DNA from: Armigeres subalbatus
Taxonomy: Eukaryota > Arthropoda > Insecta > Diptera > Culicidae
DNA: 64,000 nucleotides
Assembly (NCBI RefSeq): GCF_024139115.2
Contig: NC_085140.1
Location: 436,627,260-436,691,259, forward strand
Reading direction: 5' to 3'
Position 1 is the stretch's first letter. Each line of letters starts with the position of its first letter. Shown piece by piece: positions 46,601 through 58,600 of the stretch. Made by a program: the position numbers and the translations under genes. The notes beneath the pieces were generated by a model. That model had not been told where the DNA came from and ran no database searches. It saw only the letters and a program-made list of their open reading frames with translations.

Positions 46601-49600
46601 GTTAATATATTTTTCATTTATTCCAGGTGAAAATCCTCCGATTACTGCGAATACTGGGCCACAACGATCCGGACGCTTCGGAAGCGATGAACGATATCCT
46701 CGCGCAGGTCGCCACCAACACCGAAACGAGCAAAAACGTGGGCAACACGATCTTGTACGAGACGGTGCTGTCCATTATGGATATCAAGTAAGGGATTATG
46801 AAGTAGTAGTTTCATTTCATTTTAGAATTTTATGCATTGGTAGCTACTATAATAGCCTTCATAACAGTCAACTATAAATGGCAGATCCCAGTATTCCTCC
46901 TGTATGAATGGAGAATTTTTGTACATGTTCACGATAGAATTAATAATTAATTATTAATTAATTATTAGAGGCGGAAGTACAGATTTGATATAGTTTTTTT
47001 CACTGGCAATGGGAAGGTGGTTACATTTGCTCACATACCAGCGCGTGCGGAAAGGGTTTCTATCAACGAGTACTGGCCCTTCATTTCAAATATAACATCA
47101 GCATTTAGTCGATTTGGATTTTTATCGTGCAGTTCTGTTTTTACAACGCGTACTTCTCGTCATAACCAACTTAGTAATCTTTGAGCGAACAAAGCAGAAC
47201 TAAGGCACTGCTGCTGTATCGTCGACCAACAACTGCATGTAATGGTGAATGCTCCCATCAGGGGTAGGGGTCTAATCCATCCGCTTTGAGCTTCTTCTTC
47301 TTCTTCTTAATGGCATTACATCCCCACACTGGGACAGAGCCGCCTCGCAGCTTAGTAGAGGTCTAATCCATCCGCTTTGAGCTTCTTCTTCTTCTTCTTA
47401 ATGGCATTACATCCCCACACTGGGACAGAGCCGCCTCGCAGCTTAGTGTTCATTGAGCACTTCCACAGCTATTAACTGCGAGGTTTCTAAGCCAAGTTAC
47501 CATTTTTGCATTCGTATATCATGAGGCTAGCACGATGATACTTTTATGCCCAGGGAAGTCGAGACAATTTCCAATCCGAAAATTGCCTAGACCGGCACCG
47601 GGAATCGAACCCAGCCACCCTCAGCATGGTCTTGCTTTGTAGCCGCGCGTCTTACCGCAAGGCTAAGGAGGGCCCCGCTTTGAGCTCTTAACGGTGAAGA
47701 AGAAATTGGCATCTAGACCAGTACAATTTTCTTATGTCTTCTCACGGACCGGAACGCGTTGTATTGTCTTATTGCTGTGTGAAGGCAGTTTTTTTTTTCT
47801 AAATTTCCTCCAGAAATTCCTTTCAAAATTCTTTGACTAAATTTCAGGAATTTTCTAATAAGTTTCTAAAGAAAATTAAAAAAAAATCCTAAGAGAATTT
47901 CAGAAAGAACTCCTGAAGAAATTTGAGACATTTTTTAATTTTTCCAATAAAATTCCTTTAAATATGCCTTCAAAAGTTTCTTCGGTAATTCCTTTAGGAT
48001 TTCCTTTAAAAGCTAATTTCGAAATTCTTTGCGATTATTTGAGTAATTTTAAAATTATTTTCCAAAAAAATCCGGAAGGAATTTTAGGAGGATTTTTTTG
48101 AAGAAGTATCCGATGGAGTTTCTATGGAGAAAGGCCCAAAAGGATTCCCAAAGGAATATTCTAACTGAAGGAGAAAATTCCAATCGAATTTCGAAAGGAA
48201 TTTTGTGAAGATTTTTCAAAGAAACTTTCTAAATTATTTCCAGAAGCATTTCCTGGACGATTTTTCGAAGAAATTCCTCGAGATATTCCCAAAAGATTTC
48301 CTGGAGGCTTGCTGAAAACATTTGTGGAGGAATTTTTGAAGACATTTTCGAAGGAGAATCTGAAGGGATTATCGAGGAATTTCCAAAGGATTTCCGAACC
48401 AATTTCTATTATAATTCCTATGGGAATTCTAGCAGAATTTTCTTCGAAATCTGATTCAAAAATCTTGGTGTATAATTATCATTTAAGGAAAAATATTTAA
48501 TGTGTTGGATCGAGCTCCCCATTGAGCCCTAATTTAACTCCACCAGTGTGTGTGTGACTTGTTTACCGTAAGATTTGTCCAGTATCATCCGATGATGTCT
48601 GACAGCCATGTCCCGTAGGGTCCAGCAAGTGTTGCTTGTGGATTTGAATAGATGGAAAGATCGTGTCTTTCAAGAATGAAATAGGGGTTTCTCACCGGTT
48701 TCATCCTTACGGAGGGGGGTCGCAAATGCTGTCGATCTGATGTTTGATTCGTGCTTAATAAAAAAAACTGGGCATTCCGCAAGAAAGTGTCCACACTGCC
48801 AAGCCTTCCGCAGGTGTTGCAGCTCTTTGTCGAAAGTTGGGACCTCCAGTGACGTTGTGTGAAATCCTGGTGTGGCCAGTCCATAATATGGAAAGAACCA
48901 CTTGCTCCATTCGATTGGTTCTGTCCCTCCAGGGAGTCGTAACCCCTTTAATTTTCGGGTAAATAGGGTTCGGTTTTTATGCCACTCGGTTGCTCAAGCG
49001 TCCCCTATGATGTTTCTTAGCAAAGATTTGGCATCGGTGCCGACTGTGCCGACTGTGAGAGCATCGGCGGCCTCGTTTCCAGGTACGTTGCATTGCCCCG
49101 GGATTCACATAAATGTGATGGGACAGTCAGTCGATTATCCGCCATTGCTTAGATGGCCGCAATGCCACTGGCCGAGCCTTTTTTTTAATTAAGGTAATGG
49201 AAATCTGCAACCAAACACCTAGGGAGGCGAACCCAGGTAGTGTGGGGATGGGATCACCACTCCCTACCCACTAAAACCAACTCCTTCCTCTCCAGTCAGT
49301 CCCCCGGCCCGCAATTAAGCAATACTACGGGGGATGATTATTGGGCATTGCGCCCCTACGTGACGTACATAAGTGCATGTATGCGCCTCAACTCTCCTAG
49401 CATTCCCCGTGAACCACATGTGCCCAAGACACACTGGCACCACATGTGCCCCAACACACAACACTGCCTATGCCGCTCGAATGATTGCAAGAGACTTACA
49501 GGTACCTTGCAGGAGGTATCCCATGACGCCATCTCACAACGTAGACAGTCCTCATTCAGTATGGTGTTCAGCCCGTCCTGAAACAGTGTGGCATCACTTG

Positions 49601-52600
49601 TCTACCAAGCTGGAGACGACCCTAGGTTGGTGGCTCCTATGCCGCTCCTACCTCAGCTACGAGACAGACCCTTTCATGTCTCCTATTTCTGAGGTGCCGC
49701 AGAAGCATCAACCCCCCGACACTCCTGCCAGTCATAGCGAGACTTTCGTGTCCCCTAATTCTGAGGTGCCGCAGAGGTATCTCCCCCCCCCCTGACACTC
49801 CTATCAGGCCTAGCGAGATTTCACTCAATCTCCGTTCCTGGCAGCCGGATCACACTACTGCCTAAGCAGTCACTCTGACCACACGTACCTTGTCTTACTT
49901 GTGTGCTCGCTCATACATTCAGTCCCTATCGCTTGCACCACTTGTGCACCACTCTTTAAACATTCAGTCTCTCACTCCGTGGGGGTTGTAATACCCCCAT
50001 CTCCTATTTGCATCCACTCTGTGCCCTCCTGTGCATCGTTCAGGCGTGGAACACCCGGCACGTCACGCGTGCCTAACACTCCCCTACCCGGGTTTTTATA
50101 GTGCCAACAGGGTCTCGGACAGGCACCTTGCCGGCAGTATCAACCTGTTGACATTTCGAAGCCCAGATAGTCCTCAACCAGTATGGTGGTCACTCCTGAA
50201 ACGGAGTGGCACCACTTACCTTGTACGTCTCCAATTTCTTAGGTGCCGCAGAAGCATCAACCCCCCACACTCTTGCCAGGCATAGCGAGACTTTCGTGTC
50301 CCCTAATACTGAGGTGCCGTAGGGGTATCTACCCCCCGACACTCCTGCCAGGCTTCACCAGACTTCAGTCATTCTAACACTACCGACCATGCATACCATG
50401 CGAGGCTTAATTGTGTGCTCACCCATACACTCGGTCCCTCACTCTGTGGGGGTATTACGAATAATACCCCCAACTCCCATTCGCCGCACCACATGTGCAC
50501 CACTTGGGGGTGTGTGGGTACCACCCGTTAACGATCTGGCTAATTGTTTCACAGCACATTCATCCCCTCGGCACGGGTCACCTGACACCTTCGGATTCGG
50601 GGTTAGGGACGCCATATTGTCAGCTTCAGTGTTGTACTGAGCCTGTCGATATGGCCGAATTTACACCGTTACGCACTACTTCCGAGTATCCATATCCCAA
50701 CGTAACGAGGAGGCACTGGCCGAGTCTCTCACTATCAAAGTGCGGTGCCGACTTTTCCGCCGGCTTTAGAAGCACCCGATTAGCGGATATCGGCTAGGTG
50801 GTATATGAATTGTGATCGTTCTGCCACTTCTGGACCACAGATATGCTGTATTAGGGTAGGATGTTGATCGAGTTATGCGCTGACCGTCTTTTCTAAAGAT
50901 CTTTTGTAAATGGAGATCAATTCGGGCAGATTTGGCATGCCTGCTCCGAAGATCGATCCGGTAGAGTCCTGCAAGGATCCGTACCGTACTTACGGATCGG
51001 TTCGCCTATCTAAGAAGGAAGGGCGTCGACTCGTCTGGTCTGGACCATTTCTAGGAAGCCTATGGCTCTGCATCCAACAGCCAAAGGGACTCGGTAGTTG
51101 AACGGGACTACTCCAACCTCCACACAGGCAGAGAGAGAGGGCAAGAGTGGATGGAAAAAGGCCGGTGCACAGCCTGATTGCCTGGTAGTATGTCGGGCTA
51201 AATTGTTTCAACATCTCAGCTTCGGCGGTATAAGATATTTCGATCCCATACAATAGCCGGCTTGTAATAATGGCGTCAGCCACACACAGCCGGCATACCG
51301 ACCGCTTCTGGTATTTTTGTTTGAAATAATCCGTAAAAGATTGAGCCTAGTCTAGCACCTGTTTTACACACCTTCGAAATTGTTCAGGAAATTTAACTTG
51401 CGGTCCAAGGTGACACCGAGGGCAGAGATGTCCTACACAGTCGGCAAAAAGTCTGCTCTTTTATTTTTTATAATTTTAAATAATCAAATAAAATACATTT
51501 GGTGAGTGCATCTAATAGATGGATATTTTATCTTTCGAAATGTCACTTCAATCTGACAAAATGGTGCACGCCAAATACACGCGGGCGCGTGCACAGTAAA
51601 TAAACCGGCGTGTAGCGATTGGGCAGCCTTTGATAGTGATGGGTATTGGTAGGTGGACGGTGTGCTGCTTTGCATATATGTTTTCTAACGCATTTGTTCA
51701 CCGCTATTTCGAAATCGACATCGCTAGCCCAACGATAGACCGCTGAAACTGCTGACTGTTCCTCCTGGCAGATCTAGGATGTCGTCCTGTGATCAGGATA
51801 GGTATATCATCCGCAGCGCATAATTCCTCTGGGGATGTCCCCGAAAATGCCCTCCATTGCAATCAGGAATAAGGTGACAGCAATGACGGATCCTTCAGGA
51901 ACTCCAGTTTCGTCTGTTTTTCGATCGGACGGGTGACCACCGACTAGTACATGGAAAGAGCGATCTGTGAGAAAGTTTTTGTTTTTTATAAACTGAAGAA
52001 TATTTCCAGATACTGGACTAATTTTCGTAGGTTCTCTGGCATCCAGGCCTTCGCCAGGTCGAGGGAAGCGAGTTTGAAATGTTCGCCATTATTGACGGCG
52101 TTGTTTGAAGCGTGTCCGAGGGTTGCAAGAAAAGATCCGGTATGAAATCCTAAACGAAACCCGTGCTGCCGGTCATCAACTTTGTGATCGGCGGTAAGGT
52201 ATTTAATTAGTCGTTTGTTAACCATACGTTCGGCGATTTTGAAGGTACAACGCGATGGGACGGTACGCTTGAAGGACATTTGCTTGAGCATCATTTTTTT
52301 AATCGGAACGACTAAGGCTTGTTTCCATGATTCCGATATAGTTCCCGCTATTCACTAGGCGTTGATAGCGGCCAGTAGAACTGGCTTCACGATTGGGCTC
52401 AAATGACGTGGCATCGGATATCGTCTGACCTGCTGTCAGTTAACTGCTGTCACGAACTGTCAGGTGCAGCCAGCAGCTTTTTGTAAGAAAGTATTAGAAT
52501 CCCAAATAAAATATTCTGCATTGCAATTTTGTTTTACGACGACTTTTTCGCTTAAACCAGTATTCCAAATCATCCGTTTAGCTTATTAATAATCAGTTCT

Positions 52601-55600
52601 AAACTTGTTTTGTGTTTTGTTCCCGGTATAAAAGTTCTAATGAAAATGAATTTACTAATTCGTGAATTGGATACACGGATACACTTTTATTGTGCTCAGA
52701 AGAGTCCACCCGGGGCTTAGGTGAAACAGTCAATGAAACAGTTGAAACCAGAGCACCGACATCCAATTTTTGCCTTTCTCGTATACTAAGTATACGTAAA
52801 AGCTATATGATCGCTCCAAAAACAAACTTTTTATAGAAGGCCCGGAGACCCACCGGGTCTCGTCTCAGGTTTGGACCAGAGGAACGTCGTTTAGCTTTTG
52901 CCAGTGAAAACTCCAATTCGTCGAGTGTGAAAGGATCATTAAATGGTTGACCAGCATACGAGTGCATGGTTAATGAGATAATGGCAGATTCTGGATTGGG
53001 ATGGGTTTTAGCGCTTTATTTTCCGTTCGATGAAAGGCCTTGGAAGTATTGCCCGAAGACTTCCGATACATCGCTTAACGCTAACCTGAAACAACTCAGT
53101 CGCTGGGTCGTTTATACCCGGATTTTTCTGATATTAGCAGTTGTCAAAATCTGGGTATGTCAACATATTGGATCCGAGTCAGACAAACCCGAAATCTGGG
53201 TAACTGGGGAGTTTAACATTTCCGGATATAGCAACATGGCACAGACGTTACGTGCCGGAGAAAATGTGGGAATTTTTCGTCAAATGCAGCAAACATAATG
53301 TAAGAATGGTTAAATTCAGGTTAAATTTATCATGGCGCAGCGCTGTCGGCAAAGCCGGTAGATGATATACGGTGGGGGAAACTGTATTTTTTTACATTTT
53401 TTATACAACAACAATATTCTGAAGCGAAAAGAGCTGGGTACCGATTACCCAGACTTTTTCACTTGTACTATTACCCAGATTTGAGTTAAAGTACCCGAAC
53501 CCAAATTAGAGTAATCACGGTTTTGCTGAATCTGGGTCACTTTGATATATGTAATTCTGGGTAGGTTCAGATTAGCGTGTTGAGTATTTGGTGGTGATTA
53601 TAGATAGTGGAATATATAGATGAGCGAAGATAAATCCTCTGTCTCCAAACGAACTGTCAAACGTGTCTCCAAACGAGCATGACGTCACGATTTCAATGGA
53701 AACGTTAAGGGCTGTGACGTCATATGCGCGTGTGCACGGGCAAAAAAATTGACTCAGCCATGCTTTCGCTCATCTATAGATTCTACTATCTATAGTGGTG
53801 ATCTGTTGATAAGTAAGGCAGTGCGCAGTAAGTAATGGCGTTAACCCTTTGCCAGATCTCACTATGGCCGACTGGTCTTCGTGGATTCTATCTAAGAATG
53901 ATTTGCCGGCAATCATTTCGTTTTATTTTTAAATTGTCAATGATAGCTGTCGCGATCAGGGTACCCATCTTTAAGATGCTCAACTGCCCGTAAAGCCTTG
54001 CGCCGTACTTCAATGGCTACTTTTGTAGCGTGTGGCCCTTGACCCTGCGTTAGGGCTGGTACGCGGGATGGTACTGCGCGCAGCATGAATAATGCAGCTT
54101 GTTAATTAATCGATAGTAATTGGATTTTGTTCATCTAGTTTTTTTTCCACCGCCACTTGAAAGTTGGGTCAGTTGGCTTCGCCGTAGATCCAGCGGGGCA
54201 CCGGGAAGTTTTTGGGGCTTTTCGTTTGCAGAGGGATATCATGATGGGGACATGATCGCTGCCTCTGGAGTCTTCGTCAGTGGACCAGAGGTAATGACTA
54301 ATAACCGAAGATGAGACGAATAAAACATCAATGGCGGAAGATACATTCCTCCGCATGAAGATGGGAGATCCATCATTTAGAAGTGCCAGATGGTGGAAGC
54401 TAGTGGCGCCGACAAAAAGTTGAACTACGTGTTTTGGTGTTTTGGTGGCCATTGGCATCTCCGTGCAGAAGAATCGGTTTTGGGATTCGCTCTAATACAC
54501 GCTCTATCTGTTCGAGGAGGTTCGTGATTTTTTTTTCCATTCGGCAAATATGTATAATAGGGTGTCCCAAAATTGGACCAAGTCTGGGATTTTGGGGGCT
54601 CAACCTTCAAATGAAAGCTTAGGGTATAACAAAAGAAAAATTGTTCTACGACAACTCTGGGAAATGACGTTTAGGGGTGGCCCCGACGCGTTTTATGAAA
54701 AAAAGTGCATTTTTTATAGGTAACATCAAAATACCGGTATATCGGAAAGAAATTCGATGAAACCCATCCATTTTATATTTTTTACATTTAACTTAGGGTC
54801 TATACTTTATGGTAAAACTTTGATACCGCATGTTTTAGGTCTATATATTTTTCACTGATGCTTTAAATGCCCAAAAATGATGACTTTTTCTTAATATTTT
54901 TTTATTAATGCATCCAAAATGGGTATCTATCATAATGCTTTCGAAACTAGATATACATAGAAAGATGGGGAATTTTATAACGAATATTTTGCTAAAAATA
55001 GCAACCTCCTATCTCTATCCGTTTAAAAGTTATTCACGATTTACTGCAGCTTGGAAAAAGACTTTTTGAAATTTCGGATCATAATACCTGGATCATGTTT
55101 AAGTAAAGAAACGCCTACTTTTCCATACCAACCAAATGAGTGCTTTAATAACCAATATAGCATTCATATGAGTTGCATAAAATTGATTTTAATACTTATT
55201 TGAGTGTTATAATGGAAACCCAACGATGGACCAGAAGTAACATGACTGACTACAAATTGTTTAGTTAGTCTGGGTGAGTACTCAAATAGATTGATGAATA
55301 TGGTTTCAAAACTACCCATATGTAGGTTCAGCTATCGTTTCATGGTTTGGTAAGCTGTGCAATGTTTCACGATAACATGGAAATTAATTGTTTTCTGACC
55401 AACTTGATTTTTTAACCAGCACGATCATGTGAAGTTAATCCGGCTGGATCATTTTCGTCCCGATTTATCGATGCAATCAATTTATCATTGTATTCAGTAT
55501 TGGTAGGCAAAATAGTTCGTAATTAGTGTAGATTGTTCTTATTTCCAGATATTCCGTAAATGGTAGATGCCAAATATTTCAATATGCATTATAAAATAAT

Positions 55601-58600
55601 AATGATAATAGTAATTTGTGTAACTAGTTGCAAAAAGATGATTTAATCACCAGTGTTGTACGTTTATCCAACGAGGCTTGCCGAATGAGATAAATACTAC
55701 GAGTGCTGATAAAATCGAGTTTTGCAATTAGTTGCACACGCTATTTTTTGCAATGGCGTAAAATGAGCTTCAATATGGCGTAAAATATGACAAATCGATA
55801 TCAAAATGAACTAGTTGGATTTGCTTCCCATGATTGTTCTTGCAAAAAATCAAGATGGTCACAAAACAACTAATTTCCATGTTATCGACAAACATTGCAC
55901 AGCTCGACAAACCATGACACGATAACTGAACCTACATATGGGTAGTTTTGAAACCATATTCATCAATCTATTTGAGCACTCACCCAGACTAACTGAACAA
56001 TTTGTAGTCAGTCATGTTACTGCAGGTCCATCGTTGGGTTTCCATTATAACACTCAAATAAGTAGTAAAATCAATTTTATGCAACTCATATGAATACTAT
56101 ATTGGTTATTAAAGCGCTCATTTGGTTGGAATGGAAAAGTAGGCGTTTTTTACTTAAACATGATCCAGGTATTATGATCCGAAATTTCAAAAAGTCTTTT
56201 TCCAAGCTGCAGTAAATCGTTAATAACTTTTAAACGGATAGAAATAGAAGGTTGCTATTCTTAGCAAAATATTCGTTATAAAATTCCCCATCTCTCTATG
56301 TATATCTAGTTTCGAAAGCATTATGATGGATACCCGTTTTGGATGCATTAATAAAAAAATATTAAGAAAAATTCATCATTTTTGGGCATTTAAAGCATCA
56401 GTGAAAAATATATAGACCTAAAACATGCGGTATCAAAGTTTTACCATAAAGTATAGACCCTAAGTTAAATGTAAAAAATATAAAATGGATGGGTTTCATC
56501 GAATTTCTTTCCGATATACCGATATTTTCGATGTTACCTAAAAAAAAATGCACTTTTTTCATAAAACGCGTCGGGGCCACCCCTAAACGCCATTTCCCAG
56601 AGTTGTCGTAGAACAATTTTTCTTTTGTTTTACCCTAAGCTTTCATTTGAAGGTTGAGCCCCCAAAATCCCAGACTTTGTCCAATTTTGGGACACCCTAT
56701 GTATAACGATATCACGGAAATTGGAAACGGCCAGGTTAGTGTCTCAGCAGCAACCATTGGAAGGTCGGTATCTAACTTCAGCTCTATTGTGGGCAGGTCG
56801 TAGGAAATTCCGATTGCAACCGAATGATAAGAATTTTTCATCTCTTTGGTATTCCACTGGTATCGTTTTCCTAGAGAGTTGTTCATTGACGCCTTTGTGG
56901 CTCGGTGTATTTCCTGTATGTATAGCCAGAATTGTTGACTGATGATCCCGGATGAGAAGTTCCAGATCCGGTAGATTATGGAAGAAGCCGTTTATATTCC
57001 ACTGGATGACGAAGACTGGATTGGATGAGTGAGAAGGAATTGACCGATAGGGAAGAAATGTCCTGACGGAAGGAATAATCAGAATTTGAGTGGAAAGTTT
57101 TGGCGAACAAGACCAATCACCTATGGATGGTGGTAGAAGATTTCCCTTCAAAGGCATAGGTGTCCCTAAGGGAGAGCGTGAACAGCCTGAGGTAATAACG
57201 GCAGAAGGAACGTAACGGATTCGATGAAGTTGGTCGTACAGGACGGAGTTTGTAGCCTCCAGCCCTTTGAGAGGAAAGTGAGCTAATTTTGCCGGATTTC
57301 GTTCTCATTTAAAGGGAAGCACATGCATACACTAATTCCAAGGAGATGAGATTGTTTTCCACATCTAAAATATCCTCAACCGGACTGATAATTGAACGCG
57401 TTATTTCCGGATTGACAATTCTACGGCTTTCATCGCAATCTAACTATAGAGACTCATGATCCAGTGAGATCCAGAATTCTACGATCATTAGCATTAGCAT
57501 TAGCATTGAGCAATTCGCACAAATTCGTAAGTGGTACAAGCCAAGACTATTGTATGAGAGTAGTATCACTTTCATCCGTTATCACAGATATTGATTTGGG
57601 ACTATCCACTATCTCGTAAATGGAAGCATTGCACTCTCCAATAGTCAAGATCTGTCCTGGCCACGTCCTTGCGAATGCTGAGGAAGGGGAAGGATGGTTA
57701 GTTGGACACCTACTTAAGAAAGATGCAGAGAATTCTACGACCTCTCATAGGTGCCACGGGAGCTTATGGGATTATGTGGAAGGTTATAACAGTAGAAATC
57801 GTTTTGGTAGAACGTGAAACAAAGAAAGAACTAAGATAGAAATACAAATAGGAAAGGGACGAGCCTGGAATTGAACCCTCGACCTCCTGCTTATAAGACA
57901 GAAGCGGTAGCCACTAAACCACCGAGCCCGCAAAATTTTCTATAATTCTACGATCATTGACACTAAATAATTTTGGATGTTTTCACGTATTTTGACTTTT
58001 AATCTCATTCATCAACAGATAGAAGACCTTGACATTAGTAAGTTCATGTAACAATTCTTTAGTTATCATTCCCACCCATGCTATGCTAATAATAAGGATG
58101 AACTTAATCAATAATTCTATAGAAACATAGAATTATGGCGGAATATGTTTCAGTCTTCCTACAATAGGATCCTTTTATCATCTCCACAGATCCGAAGGCG
58201 GTCTCCGAGTGCTGGCAGTCAACATTCTCGGTCGATTCCTGCTAAACAGCGACAAAAACATTCGCTATGTTGCGCTGAACACCCTTCTCCGAACGGTCCA
58301 GGCCGACATCAGTGCCGTCCAGCGACACCGTAGCACCATTCTAGAATGCCTCAAAGATCCGGACGTTTCGATACGACGCCGAGCGATGGAGCTCTCGTTC
58401 GCCCTGATCAATTCGCAGAACATCCGGGCAATGTCCAAGGAGCTGTTGATCTTCCTAGAGAAAGCGGACGCTGACTTCAAGGCGCAGTGCAGCAGTCGGA
58501 TGGTGCACGTGGCCGAGCGGTACGCTACGTCCATTCGATGGCGATTGGATACTTTGCTGAGTGTACTTATTGCGGTAAGATTTCTTGAAATTTACGTTGC

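Larger units (their letters stand above)
48490..57300 (-). mobile_element. Jockey-clade LINE, fragmented by later insertions
   Basis: Read on the - strand from 57300 downward. Endonuclease start [18 protein letters not shown] near 57000. Endonuclease continues after the foldback element with [13 protein letters not shown] and [11 protein letters not shown] (54600-54135). Then [20 protein letters not shown] near 52900, RT core [25 protein letters not shown] and [14 protein letters not shown] (52440-51986), and the RT end [13 protein letters not shown] (near 51270). RNase [11 protein letters not shown] follows near 49090 and a C-terminal [12 protein letters not shown] near 48800. Many stops and frame changes; non-functional. 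Confidence 0.88.
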
